A stretch of DNA of 64,000 bases from Nocardia macrotermitis (GTDB taxonomy: Bacteria > Actinomycetota > Actinomycetes > Mycobacteriales > Mycobacteriaceae), in contig NZ_WEGK01000005.1 of NCBI RefSeq assembly GCF_009604405.1, forward strand, positions 124,001-188,000, in the 5' to 3' direction. The translations under genes were made by a program, and so were the position numbers. Below, one piece after another: positions 37,385-45,921 of this stretch. Within the stretch, counting starts at the first letter, position 1. Each line of letters starts with the position of its first letter. The notes beneath the pieces were generated by a model. The model did no database searches and was not told where the DNA came from. It worked only from the letters and a program-made list of their open reading frames with translations.

Positions 37385-38308
37385 GTGAAGACCTACACAG
37401 CGGCGGTTCGCGACTACCCGTACACGACACCGGTGAAGTCCGGCGCGCGTGCACCGGAGAACTGCCGGGTCGAATTCCCGGAGATCGAACCCATCCACCG
37501 GGCCTTCGCGCCGATGGTGCGGGAGCTGAAATTCGACTTCTGTGAACTGGCCTTGGTGACCTATCTTCAAGCACGGGAAGCGGGCATTGAGCTGAGTGCG
37601 TTGCCTCTAGCTCTGCACGGGAACTTTCATCACCGGTCGATCTGCCAGATGGTTAGCGGTCCGATCAAGAGCCCGAAGGACTTGGCAGGCAAACGAGTTG
37701 GGGTCCGAGCTTATACACAAACCACCGGGATGTGGGTGCGTGGACTGCTTGCCGAGGACTATGGCATTGACCCCGATGACATCACCTGGGTGACCACCGA
37801 GGGGCCGCATGTTGCGGAATACGTCGAACCGGCCAATGTCGAGCGGACCTCCGAATCGCTGATCGATCTGGTGTGCTCGGGTGATATCGCTGCGGTAGTG
37901 ATGGGCCCGAAGGCAGTGCCTGCCGGTGCCCCGCTCGAACCGCTGATTCAGGACTATAAACAGGTCGAGAAGGCATGGTATGAACGGCATCGGACCGTCC
38001 CGATCAATCATCTTCTAACCGTGCGCACCGAACTCTTGCGCGAGGATCCAGAGGCTGTGCGTGCGGTCTATGATGCATTCGCCGCAGAGATCGACGCCTT
38101 CACCGCGAGGTCCGAACCGGGCCCGCGCGGCTACGGCCACGGTCTCACCGACAGTATTCAAGAAGCGCTGCGCTTGTCGATCGACTATGCGGCACAACAA
38201 CATCTGTTAGCGGCTCTCCCCCCTGAGGTGGGAGATTTCCAGCTCAGACTGCAACCGGACTATCCACCTGGGGGTGGTGATTCGATCGTCTTACGTCCTC
38301 AACACTGA
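37385..38308 (+). CDS. PhtD-like protein with chimeric C-terminus from a TnpB element
   Basis: This second 4,5-dihydroxyphthalate decarboxylase-like protein (about 307 aa) has FDFCELALVTYLQAR, LHGNFHHRSICQM, SPKDLAGKRVGVRAYTQTTG and MWVRGLLAEDYGIDPDDITW. GTG 37385 follows GGGAGG. Homology stops near codon 274 (YAAQQHLL). The last about 33 residues are read through the right end of the TnpB element, whose gene overlaps on the other strand, so the native 3' end has been lost. Codon use (TTA, CTT, GTT, AGC) is less GC-biased than in neighbours, suggesting foreign origin. Activity is uncertain. Confidence 0.75.
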   Translation: MKTYTAAVRDYPYTTPVKSGARAPENCRVEFPEIEPIHRAFAPMVRELKFDFCELALVTYLQAREAGIELSALPLALHGNFHHRSICQMVSGPIKSPKDLAGKRVGVRAYTQTTGMWVRGLLAEDYGIDPDDITWVTTEGPHVAEYVEPANVERTSESLIDLVCSGDIAAVVMGPKAVPAGAPLEPLIQDYKQVEKAWYERHRTVPINHLLTVRTELLREDPEAVRAVYDAFAAEIDAFTARSEPGPRGYGHGLTDSIQEALRLSIDYAAQQHLLAALPPEVGDFQLRLQPDYPPGGGDSIVLRPQH

Positions 38309-39460
38309 CGTGGCCCCGTTCTGCCACGGCCAGAATCACTCTGGCAGCGTTCCGGTCTCGACTGTCTGCGAATCCGCAACTGTCGCACCGGAAGTCCCTC
38401 TCGTGCAGTTCCAGTCTTTGCTTGGTTCTCGCAAAGCAAGCGCTGCATGTCATGGTTGTATATGCGGGCCGGACCATCACCACCGTCCGCCCGGACCGCT
38501 TGGCACGTTTGATCAGTTCCTGCTTGGCTGTACCGATCGCAGCGTCAGCGGCTTTGCGGGCCATGGTGGACTTGGCCAGGAAAGTCGGTTTGAAGTCCTC
38601 GATTGCGATCAGATTATGCTGGTCAACAACATGTTTGGCCCACATGCGCGAGTCGTGGGTGGTTCGCCGGGCCGCTTTCTTCGTTAACCGAGCAACTCGG
38701 CGTTTGGCATCGGAATAACCGCGAGACTGTGGGCGACCTTTTCGATGACGTCGCGCCATTGCACGTTGCGCCTTCGCCAACTCTGCGGCACAACGCCTGC
38801 GATGGCCGAGATGCGGTAGATCGAAGGTCGGGTCGGTGGTGGTCGCAGTGGTGGTTACACCCCAATCGATCCCGATGCCACCCTGACCCTGTGGAGAATC
38901 GGTAATCTCGCGTCGTACAACGAACGAGGCATACCAATGTCCCAGACTGTCCTGGCGGACACGGACCGATGTTGGTTCGGATGGCAACTCTCGCGACCAA
39001 ACCACTGGGATCGTGACGCCCTTCGGCAGTATCAAACGACCCTTGCGAAGCGAGAACCCACTTCGCGTGTACTCCAGCGAGGGTAGGGATGTCTTGCGGG
39101 ACTTCACCTTCGGGCGGCGTCGCTCTTTCACCCTGAAAGAAAGATCCAACGACTGCGCGTATTCGCGTAGCATCTGCTGCTGGGCAACCCTGGAACCTTC
39201 CCGTAGCCACGGCATCGCCGCTCGCGCCCGAGTCAGCAGCTTTCCCAACCGCGCGAACGTTGGCTTCTGCCCCGATCGCTGCTGGTGGACCGCCTCATTC
39301 CACAGCCATCGGCAGCGGCCCCATTCGGCCAGCAGCGCTTTCTCTGCGGTGCGACCGGGCCGAAGCCGGTATGTGTATCGCACCACCTCGTCCATTCGAA
39401 CATACTATCGAAGAAGGTTGTCATGTGCCATAAGTCGCTTTCCCGTGCCCTCTCTGCCAG
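38212..39460 (-). mobile_element. Lone TnpB insertion element (IS200/IS605 or IS607 relative, no transposase)
   Basis: The element comprises a full tnpB gene and short ends, with no TnpA or serine recombinase. On the 3' side of tnpB a hairpin CTCCC...GGGAG (38215-38233) is a plausible right-end structure and part of a guide RNA. The left boundary is approximate, since similarity to an ABC permease resumes at about 39460. Insertion removed the end of a PhtD-like gene and the front of a permease gene. Confidence 0.7.
38244..39395 (-). CDS. tnpB: TnpB RNA-guided nuclease (OrfB)
   Basis: The 383-aa protein has a complete RuvC-like site: Asp177 in GIDWG, Glu266 in AIEDFKP and Asp347 in SRDRNAAR. 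A zinc ribbon (CSAC at 317-320, CDSC at 337-340) lies between the last two, with a basic N-terminal helix-turn-helix (VVRYTYRLRPGRTAEKALL). TnpB proteins are RNA-guided DNA endonucleases that use an RNA from the element's right end and promote its retention. No frameshift or lost catalytic residue is visible, so it may be active. Its 3' end overlaps the PhtD-like frame antiparallel. Confidence 0.93.
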   Translation of the reverse strand: MDEVVRYTYRLRPGRTAEKALLAEWGRCRWLWNEAVHQQRSGQKPTFARLGKLLTRARAAMPWLREGSRVAQQQMLREYAQSLDLSFRVKERRRPKVKSRKTSLPSLEYTRSGFSLRKGRLILPKGVTIPVVWSRELPSEPTSVRVRQDSLGHWYASFVVRREITDSPQGQGGIGIDWGVTTTATTTDPTFDLPHLGHRRRCAAELAKAQRAMARRHRKGRPQSRGYSDAKRRVARLTKKAARRTTHDSRMWAKHVVDQHNLIAIEDFKPTFLAKSTMARKAADAAIGTAKQELIKRAKRSGRTVVMVRPAYTTMTCSACFARTKQRLELHERDFRCDSCGFADSRDRNAARVILAVAERGHVSVEDVRRSNHHPQVDSPVAV

Positions 39461-39821
39461 GGACGGCGGGTCACGCTCGACCAAGGCGTTCATGCTGACC
39501 TTGTTCTCGATGCTGTTGAACGCGTCATAGGCGCGTGAGGTCGTTCAGCACGTGCTCTACGTCTACCGCGCGTACGTGGCTTCGGCATACCAGATGGTCG
39601 CAAGACCGATCCTGTCGAGTTCGGTGCTGTTCGTCATGGGGGGTCTCCACATCTCGATCGGCCGCGCGCTGATCGGTGTGATTGCCGAACTCTTCACCGG
39701 CATATCCGGATTCGACGGTCGGATCCAGACTCATACTGCTGTCTATCAGGCAGACTCCATGTCTCCGTTGCTGATCTTGATGCGGATCGGCGTGCTGCTC
39801 GAGGTGTGGCCCGTTGGCTGA
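39460..39821 (+). pseudogene. Decayed C-terminal half of an ABC transporter permease
   Basis: One frame reads STKAFMLTLFSML, an in-frame TAG (39528-39530), then ARPILSSSVLFVMGGLHISI, GRALIGVIAELFTGISGF and DGRIQTHTAVYQADSM. This is the EAA-loop to C-terminus pattern of SsuC/TauC-type importer permeases, shortened around the stop. The 5' half is missing where the TnpB element sits. The gene cannot make a functional permease. It precedes an amidohydrolase and a receptor gene, consistent with an ancestral import operon broken by insertion. Confidence 0.75.
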
Positions 39822-39861
39822 AGGAGATTGCCGCGCTGTCGCGTGACGAATCGAGGTGAAA

Positions 39862-40724
39862 GTGACGATAAGACTGGTCGAATTGCACGCGCACATACAA
39901 TCCGGGGTGCTGAGCGCTATCCGGCATCCATGGTGGACGGCAAGCAATCCACCTGGTCCTCGGAACGTCCGGCCACGCTCGATGAGTTGCTGCGGTCGCT
40001 CGACGAGGCCGGGATCGAGCGGGCGGCCGTGGTGCAGGCGGCGACGATGTACGGTTTCGACAACAGCTACGTCGCGGATTCCCTTGGTGCACACCGGGAT
40101 CGGCTGATCGGGGTCTGTTCGATCGATCTGGTCGCCGACGACGCCCTCGAACGCATCGAGTACTGGATCGGTGAGCGGGGATTCGCCGGGGTGCGGGTTC
40201 GCGCGGCCGACGGTACGACGCCGGTCGCCAATGCCGCGAGCCTGGACGATCCCCGGCTGGAACCGGCCTGGTCGCGGCTGGCGGCCGAGCGGATCCCGGT
40301 CTGCATCCAGATGCATTCGCATCACGCGCCGATCCTGGCGTCGGTATTGCGCCGGCATCCGGATCTGGTGGTCGCGCTCGATCACGGTGGTCGGCCGAAT
40401 CTCGCTGGGGGACCGCCATATTCGGGTCTGAGCGAGTTGTTCGAGCTGACCGAGTTCCCGAACGTGTTCCTGAAGATCACCCCGATCACCATCCGCCGGG
40501 CCGCGGCCGAACCGGACGGTGATCCGGTCAAGCTGATCGCGCGGCTGGTCGAGGGTTTCGGCGCGGAGCGGATCGCGTGGGGTTCGAATTTCCCCGCCTC
40601 CCAGGGGTCGCTCGCCGAACTGCGCGGCTTCGTCGAGAACGCGCTCGCCGCACTCGCCCCCGTGCAGCGCGATGAGATCCTCGGCGGCACCGCGGCCCGG
40701 ATCTATTCCGGCACAAGGAGATAG
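39862..40724 (+). pseudogene. LigI-like amidohydrolase with a one-base frameshift near the start
   Basis: From GTG 39862 (after GAGG) one frame reads TIRLVELHAHI, carrying the metal-binding HxH. About 14 bp later the homology continues in another frame as ERYPASMVDGKQSTWSSERP and runs intact to 40724. Alignment with the 31836 paralogue (DTHCHI...ARYPRAPLGGKQSGW) requires 51 bases where only 50 are present, so one base is missing between 39898 and 39911. The downstream frame alone lacks HxH and would be inactive. Unless this is a sequencing error, the gene is a recent pseudogene. It ends 2 bp before the receptor gene. Confidence 0.75.
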
Positions 40725-40726
40725 CG

Positions 40727-41746
40727 ATGAACCATGCAACGAGGCAGGTTCCGCTCGGACGGCTGTCGCGGCGCGGCTTCCTCGGTCTCACCGCCGGGGT
40801 GGGCGCGGCCGGGCTGCTGGCGGCCTGCGGCAGCGATCCGAATACCGTCCGGATCATCAACACCTCCGCCACCGCAGCCGTCGCGCTGAACCAATTGCTC
40901 AGCGACGGAAAGTATTTCGAGAAACTCGGGGCGCAGGCGAAGATCTCCAACGTCAGTTCCGGCAATCAGGTGCTGGCCGCGGTCGCGTCGGGCTCCTCGG
41001 ATCTGACCATGACCAGCGGGCTGATCGGCATCCTGCCCGGTATCGAGAAGGGTATGCGGCTCAAGGTCGTCGGCGGCACCCAGGTCGTCTCCACCAGTGC
41101 CCTGTTCAGCAGCGATCCGAAGATCACCTCCGCGCGCGACCTCCGCGGCAAGACGCTGGGGGTGGGCGCGGTCGGGTCGGAGCTGTACGCGGTGTTCGCC
41201 GCGCTGCTGGCCAAGTACGGAATTCCCAAGGAGAGCGCGACCTTTCGCAATGTCGGCAGCAGCGCGGATTCGTTGAAGGCCGCGCTGGCCGGTCAGGTCG
41301 ACTGCGGGTACGGCCAGGTCGGCAACGAAGTACTGGCGAAGAAGCAGCACACCCGGATGATCGCCACGGTCAACCAGGAACTGCCGCTGTGGATGAACAA
41401 CGCCGCGGTGGCCTCGACCCAGGCGATCGCCGACAAACGCCCCGCGATGGTGAAGGTGCTGGCGGCCTACGCCATGCTCTTCGCCTACCTGACCACGCCC
41501 GAATCCAAGGATCCGTACGTGAAGGCGTATATGGGCGCGGGCGGCTCGCAGGCCGAGGGCGAGGTGGAGTGGCAGTTCGTGAGCACGAACGCGGCCTACT
41601 CGCCGACGCTCGAATTCCCCGAGAACAAGGCCGAATTCATCCAGCGACAGAACGTGGCGAGCGGCAGTCAGCGCAAGGTGCTGGCCTACGACAGCTACAC
41701 CGACCTGTCGCTGCGGACCGAGGCGCTGGCCCTGGCCCGGAAATAA
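40727..41746 (+). CDS. ABC transporter substrate-binding lipoprotein
   Basis: The 339-aa protein has a twin-arginine-like SRRGFLGL signal and lipobox LLAAC with Cys34 as lipidation site, so it is membrane-anchored outside. The mature part (VRIINTSATAAVALNQLLSD, ARDLRGKTLGVGAVGSELYA, LKAALAGQVDCGYGQ) is of the NMT1/SsuA-like class II receptor type, used for nitrate, sulfonate, pyrimidine or aromatic acid uptake. The permease of its own operon is decayed and no ATPase lies beside it, so it may feed the importer at 45078-49972. A terminator follows. Confidence 0.85.
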   Translation: MNHATRQVPLGRLSRRGFLGLTAGVGAAGLLAACGSDPNTVRIINTSATAAVALNQLLSDGKYFEKLGAQAKISNVSSGNQVLAAVASGSSDLTMTSGLIGILPGIEKGMRLKVVGGTQVVSTSALFSSDPKITSARDLRGKTLGVGAVGSELYAVFAALLAKYGIPKESATFRNVGSSADSLKAALAGQVDCGYGQVGNEVLAKKQHTRMIATVNQELPLWMNNAAVASTQAIADKRPAMVKVLAAYAMLFAYLTTPESKDPYVKAYMGAGGSQAEGEVEWQFVSTNAAYSPTLEFPENKAEFIQRQNVASGSQRKVLAYDSYTDLSLRTEALALARK

Positions 41747-41750
41747 CGAC

Positions 41751-41804
41751 GCACGCAGCCGATCGGGTACCCGGAAACCGCGGGGAACCCGATCGGCTGC
41801 GTGC
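41751..41804 (+). terminator. Strong hairpin terminator after the receptor gene
   Basis: GCACGCAGCCGATCGGGT (41751-41768) pairs perfectly over 18 bp with ACCCGATCGGCTGCGTGC (41787-41804), starting 4 bp after the stop. It separates the catabolic operon from gntR. Confidence 0.9.
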
Positions 41805-41822
41805 TCGCGTTGGGCCGTCATA

Positions 41823-41919
41823 TTGTGCAACAATGCTGAATACAAGCATTCGGCTGGGCAGGCCCATACTGGATGATGATCGAGCAATCGCAGGGCAACG
41901 CTCCAGTGTTGTTGAACAA
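41823..41919 (+). promoter_or_regulatory. Two GntR/FCD-type operators upstream of gntR
   Basis: TTGTGCAACAA (41823-41833) and TTGTTGAACAA (41909-41919, within the longer dyad TGTTGTTGAACAACA) lie 145 and 59 bp before the gntR start. Both match the TTGT-N3-ACAA motif found at 37.1-37.2 and 44.9 kb, suggesting autoregulation. Confidence 0.78.
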
Positions 41920-41967
41920 CATGGCAGTGCGAGCGTTGTCCCCGAACCGCGGGGAAGGTACTGCACC

Positions 41968-42678
41968 ATGGTGATCGCTGTGGGTAACGAGACCGGGGCG
42001 GATTCGGTCGCCAACCGGACCGCGCAGGCGTATCAGGATCTGCGCACGCTGATCCTGTCCGGACATTACGCGCCGGACTCCCGACTCACCGAATCGGAGC
42101 TCACCGCGCAACTCGGGGTGTCGCGCGGCACGATACGGTCGGTACTCGCGCGGCTCGCGCAGGAGGGCTACGTCACCACCGAGGTGAATCGCGGGGCCCG
42201 CACCCGCTCGTTCACCGTGGACGAGGCCGTGGAGATCCTGGAGACGCGCGCGGTGCTGGAGGCGGCGCTGGCCGCCAAGGCCGCCGAACGCGCGACCGAG
42301 GAGGACATCGCGGCCATGACCGAGACCTGCCGGCGCATGTGGGATCACCAGAAGCCCGGCGGCCGTGACGAATACGTGCGGTTGAACCACCGCTTCCACG
42401 AGCAGATCCGGCAGACCGCGCGGCAGTCCACCCTGACCCGGTTCGTGGACAGCCTGCTGTACCCACTCGTGTTGCGGCAGTACAGCAATGCCGATCGGAC
42501 CAATCCGCGTCTGGATTCGGTCAAGGAGCACGAGGCGATCCTGGCCTGCATCGTCACGCACAATCCGGAGGCGGCCGCGGCGGCGATGCGGCATCACCTC
42601 TCGGCGGTGCGGCGCGCGTTGCAGTTGAATTTCAGTGTGCCGGACGATACGTCGTCGGCGCACGGCCACGACTGCTGA
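41968..42678 (+). CDS. GntR-family transcriptional regulator, FCD (FadR) subfamily
   Basis: The 236-aa protein has an N-terminal winged helix (AYQDLRTLILSGHYAPDSRL, TESELTAQLGVSRGTIRSVL, LAQEGYVTTEVNRGA) and a helical FCD domain with metal/ligand residues (RLNHRFHEQI, SVKEHEAILACI, AAAAMRHHLSAVRRAL). FCD regulators typically repress catabolic operons and are released by carboxylic acid intermediates. ATG 41968 follows GGGGAAGG. It lies centrally in the island and downstream of two matching operators, so it is the obvious candidate regulator of both operons. Confidence 0.9.
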   Translation: MVIAVGNETGADSVANRTAQAYQDLRTLILSGHYAPDSRLTESELTAQLGVSRGTIRSVLARLAQEGYVTTEVNRGARTRSFTVDEAVEILETRAVLEAALAAKAAERATEEDIAAMTETCRRMWDHQKPGGRDEYVRLNHRFHEQIRQTARQSTLTRFVDSLLYPLVLRQYSNADRTNPRLDSVKEHEAILACIVTHNPEAAAAAMRHHLSAVRRALQLNFSVPDDTSSAHGHDC

Positions 42679-42686
42679 GGGCGGCG

Positions 42687-43811
42687 TCAGTCTGACGGTG
42701 TGGCGTAATCCGTTGGGGCGGACCACTTCTGCTCGATCCGGGCGAAGCGCCAGATCAACGCCGAGACCGCCCACGTCAGCACGAACAGCGCGACGATCCC
42801 GAACCCGACGATATTGAGATCCAGTCCGCCGATCCACCCCCAGAACCCGCCCTGCCAGCCGAGTTGCTGTGCGAGCAGGCCCAGCAACTCGACGCTGCCG
42901 ATGACCAGCGCGACCGCGACCGACAGTCCGGTGACCGCGATGTTGTAGTAGACCTTGCGCACGGGTTCGGCGAAGGCCCAGCTGTACGCGAAGTTCATGA
43001 ACGTGCCGTCGATGGTGTCGAACAGGCTCATCCCGGCGGCGAAAAGGATTGGCAGACAAAGGATCGCGTACCACGGCAGCCCGGCCGCAGCGCCCGTGCC
43101 CGCCAGCACCAGCAGCGCGATCTCGGTGGCGGTGTCGAATCCCAGCCCGAACAGCAGCCCGACCGGATACATCTGCCACGGTTTCCGGATCGCGCCGGTC
43201 AGTCCGTTCAGCAGCCGATTCATGAAGCCGCGCTTGGCAAGTCGGTCCTCGAGTTCGCGTTCGTCGTAGCGGCCGGTGCGCATGTCCCGGAAGACGCGCA
43301 CGATGCCGAGCAACGCGACGAGATTCAGCCCCGCGATCAGATAGAGGAACCCGCCCGAGACGCCGGTGCCGATCAGGCCGGTGTAGCGGTGCAGCGCCGA
43401 GGAGTCGTCCTCGACCGAACCGGCGAGCGACCGCATCCCGAGTGAGAGCAGCAGCGCCAGGCCGAACACGATGCTGGAGTGGCCGAGGGAGAAGTAGAAC
43501 CCGACCGACAGCGGGCGTTGCCGGTTGTTCATCAGCCTGCGGGTGGTGTTGTCGATGGCGGAGATGTGGTCGGCGTCGAAGGCGTGCCGCATGCCCAGCG
43601 TGTACGCGGTCAGGCCGATACCGATGCCGAATGTCTTGGTGCCCAACGCGAAATGGCGCGGCGCGACGAGCATGGTCAACGTCAGCCAGCCCAGCACGTG
43701 CAGGAGCAGTACCACCGCGGCCATCGTGGCGACCGAGGCCCACTCCCGCCCGGTCAGGGCGGCGGCGACGGTGCGGTGCCAGGGTGCGCGGCGGTCGGTG
43801 GTGTGCGCCAA
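42687..43811 (-). CDS. NiCoT-family nickel/cobalt permease
   Basis: The 374-aa membrane protein has the signature RHAFDADHISAIDNTTR with the HxxxxDH metal motif in the second transmembrane helix, then FYFSLGHSSIVF, LFGLGFDTATEI and a FDTIDGTFM segment, as in HoxN/NixA/NicT. About eight hydrophobic helices are visible. It imports Ni2+ or Co2+. The start is TTG 43811, supported by AGGAGA five bases upstream. It converges with gntR (8-bp gap). A metal-supply link to the neighbouring His-rich DUF3500 protein or the amidohydrolases is possible but unproven. Confidence 0.92.
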   Translation of the reverse strand: MAHTTDRRAPWHRTVAAALTGREWASVATMAAVVLLLHVLGWLTLTMLVAPRHFALGTKTFGIGIGLTAYTLGMRHAFDADHISAIDNTTRRLMNNRQRPLSVGFYFSLGHSSIVFGLALLLSLGMRSLAGSVEDDSSALHRYTGLIGTGVSGGFLYLIAGLNLVALLGIVRVFRDMRTGRYDERELEDRLAKRGFMNRLLNGLTGAIRKPWQMYPVGLLFGLGFDTATEIALLVLAGTGAAAGLPWYAILCLPILFAAGMSLFDTIDGTFMNFAYSWAFAEPVRKVYYNIAVTGLSVAVALVIGSVELLGLLAQQLGWQGGFWGWIGGLDLNIVGFGIVALFVLTWAVSALIWRFARIEQKWSAPTDYATPSD

Positions 43812-43865
43812 GGGATCTCCTCTGCCGGGAAGTGGGAATTCTAGGCCGCTCGACCAACGGCCACA

Positions 43866-43892
43866 GCCCGCCCGGTGCGGAACCGGGCGGGC
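43866..43892 (-). terminator. Terminator hairpin between the secreted protein gene and the NiCoT gene
   Basis: GCCCGCCCGGT (43866-43876) pairs perfectly with ACCGGGCGGGC (43882-43892) around a 5-base loop. It follows the stop at 43935 in the minus direction and should end that transcript before the NiCoT gene. Confidence 0.85.
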
Positions 43893-43934
43893 CGAGGCTG
43901 ACTCGTCAGCGGAATCCGTTGCGGGAGAACGGTT

Positions 43935-44630
43935 CTACTTCGACGGGGTGAACGGCGCGTTGATCGTGCTGAAGTACTGCGCCACGGCCACGATCGCCGC
44001 CGGTGCGGTCACCAGCAGCTGACCCGCGAGCGTGCCCAGCGCGCCGACCGCGATGATGCCGCCCATGCAACCGATCACCGCGGCCGGGACGAACGCGCCG
44101 AACAGGCCGACGATGGTCGCCGCGGCCACGGTCGCCCCCGCGATACCGCCGAGCACGCAGCCCACGGCCCCGCCGGTCAGGCCGCCGGTCAGGGTGCCGA
44201 TGGTGGCGCCGGTGGAGATGGTGTCCTTCATCCGGTTCCAGGCCGCCTGCTCACGGTCGTACGGGGTCTTCCAGGGCGCGGTGTTCTGGTAGGGCAGATC
44301 GACCGGCTTGTAGACCGCGTGGCCCATGTCGAACTGCGGGGTCAGCATGGCGGTGTGGTCGGCGATGTTCGCGGCGATCGGGAATTCGAAATCGTCGACG
44401 CGGAACTTCAACGGAGTTCCGGCCAGGACCGTGCCGTCGGCCGCCTTGATCTCGAAGACGCCGTTCGCGACGTCCATGGAACCGGCGTCGGTCTTGATGA
44501 TCGTCGAACTGTCGCTGGCCCTGGCCGTGAAATCGACCGCGCCATTGTGTGCGGTGGTCGCGGTCGCGGTGCCGGCCGGGATGCTCAACGCGGCCGCGAG
44601 CAGCACCGATGCTGTTGCGATTTTCCTCAT
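43935..44630 (-). CDS. Uncharacterised secreted protein with glycine-rich hydrophobic C-terminus
   Basis: The 231-aa protein has a signal peptide (MRKIATASVLLAAALSIPAG, cleavage near TATAT), a soluble part of about 90 residues (residues 30-120) with alternating charged and beta-type segments, and a C-terminal stretch of about 80 residues rich in Gly/Ala (GATIGTLTGGLTGGAVGCVL, GGIAGATVAAATIVGLFGAF) that resembles a glycine zipper and probably inserts in membrane. Similar proteins appear in Nocardia and Rhodococcus without known function. It is a single-gene unit with its own terminator. I cannot assign a function. Confidence 0.7.
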   Translation of the reverse strand: MRKIATASVLLAAALSIPAGTATATTAHNGAVDFTARASDSSTIIKTDAGSMDVANGVFEIKAADGTVLAGTPLKFRVDDFEFPIAANIADHTAMLTPQFDMGHAVYKPVDLPYQNTAPWKTPYDREQAAWNRMKDTISTGATIGTLTGGLTGGAVGCVLGGIAGATVAAATIVGLFGAFVPAAVIGCMGGIIAVGALGTLAGQLLVTAPAAIVAVAQYFSTINAPFTPSK

Positions 44631-44941
44631 CTGGGTTCACTTCCTCTTCTGGGTTCCCTGCGATGCGTGAGATTCCGCCGGTCGGAACGAACGGTCGCCG
44701 GTAGGAACGGTCGGCTCGGTGGTCGAGTCCGCCGGAGGAGATGGCGACGTCGGGTTCCGCCGCCGCTGACGCCGCATCCGCACGTAGCGGTGGGGATGTC
44801 GGGTATGTCGCAGGTCACATGAGATTGTCATACAAGACTGTGTTGCGCAAGGGCTTTCATAGCCGACTCGTCAGGGTCAATCGGCTATGACCTTGTGATG
44901 CTTGTGGCGGAGATCTCGCCGTGCTAGTTTCGAGTCACAAA

Positions 44942-44952
44942 TTGTTAGACAA
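44942..44952 (+). promoter_or_regulatory. GntR/FCD-type operator before the transport operon
   Basis: TTGTTAGACAA lies 126 bp before the ATPase start and continues TCT exactly as at 37238. The rest of 44631-45077 contains no gene; the start of the divergent secreted-protein gene bounds it at the left. Confidence 0.75.
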
Positions 44953-45077
44953 TCTATGAGTGGCCGTGTGGGACGGTGGATCGGGCGGCGCCCGGGACGT
45001 CCCGCCGGAGGGTGCACTCGACGCCAGTTGTGAGGCTGCGGGCTTCCAGTACCCGCGTGCACGTCAAGGAGACACCG

Positions 45078-45884
45078 ATGTCGACCGATCAGCGCGATCC
45101 AGCTGCGGAAGCGCTTCGCTTCGAGGACGTCACCCTGGAGTTCCCAGGGGGCCACCGGCCCGCTATTCGTGATGTATCTTTCCAGGTCACCAAGCGAAAG
45201 TTCATCGCGGTGATCGGGCCCAGCGGTTGCGGTAAGAGCACCGTGCTGGACCTCGCCTCGGGCCTGCTGCGCCCGACCCGGGGGCGAGTCTACTTCGACG
45301 GCGAACCCGTCACGACGGTCAATTCCACGGCCGCCTACGTCACCCAGCGCGCCAATCTGCTGCCGTGGCTGAGCGTGAAAGCCAATATCGGGCTGGCGCT
45401 GAAATTCCGGAACGTGCCCAAGAGCGAACGCGAGGACCGCATCGCCCACTGGGTCTCGCTCGTCGGACTCACCGGATTCGAGAACCATTACCCGCGCGAG
45501 CTGTCCGGCGGTATGCAGAAACGCGTCTCGATCGCGCGCGCGTTGATCTACGACCCCTCGATCGTGCTGATGGACGAGCCGTTCGGCCCGCTGGACGCGA
45601 TCACCCGGCTCAAACTCCAGCAGGATCTGCTGGACCTGTGGGAGGAGCAGAACGGCACGCTCGTATTCGTCACCCACGATCTGAACGAGGCGATCTATCT
45701 GGCCGACGAGGTCATCGTGATGTCGAGCGGGCCGGGCACGGTCCGCCGGGTGCTGCCGATTCCGTTCGAACGGCCCCGGCACATCGGTTCGCTGCTCGAG
45801 ACGAGCGAATTCGCCGAGCTCTACAACGACCTGTGGAGCCTGTTCAAGGCCGAGCTGGATACGGCCGATGCCGGCGTCCGATAA
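45078..45884 (+). CDS. ABC importer ATP-binding protein (SsuB/TauB type)
   Basis: The 268-aa ATPase has Walker A GPSGCGKST (47-55), Q-loop YVTQRANLLPWL, signature LSGGMQKRVSIARAL, Walker B IVLMDEPFGPLD and the switch His in VTHDLNEA. It groups with nitrate/sulfonate/taurine-type importers. ATG 45078 follows AAGGAGA; upstream in-frame codons look noncoding. It is first in a five-gene operon with DUF3500, PhtD-like, receptor and permease genes and is downstream of a GntR-type operator. Confidence 0.92.
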   Translation: MSTDQRDPAAEALRFEDVTLEFPGGHRPAIRDVSFQVTKRKFIAVIGPSGCGKSTVLDLASGLLRPTRGRVYFDGEPVTTVNSTAAYVTQRANLLPWLSVKANIGLALKFRNVPKSEREDRIAHWVSLVGLTGFENHYPRELSGGMQKRVSIARALIYDPSIVLMDEPFGPLDAITRLKLQQDLLDLWEEQNGTLVFVTHDLNEAIYLADEVIVMSSGPGTVRRVLPIPFERPRHIGSLLETSEFAELYNDLWSLFKAELDTADAGVR

Positions 45885-45921
45885 ATCAAGTCCGCCGAGC
45901 GCGGGCCGCGAAGGAGAATCA

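Noticed and set aside
39285..39530. Separate small gene overlapping the tnpB 5' end on the other strand
   Set aside because: Its only meaningful part continues in frame past a stop into the decayed permease, so it was merged with that pseudogene.
44631..45077. Upstream in-frame extension of the ABC ATPase from 44976
   Set aside because: The extra 34 codons lack family similarity, while AAGGAGA precedes ATG 45078.
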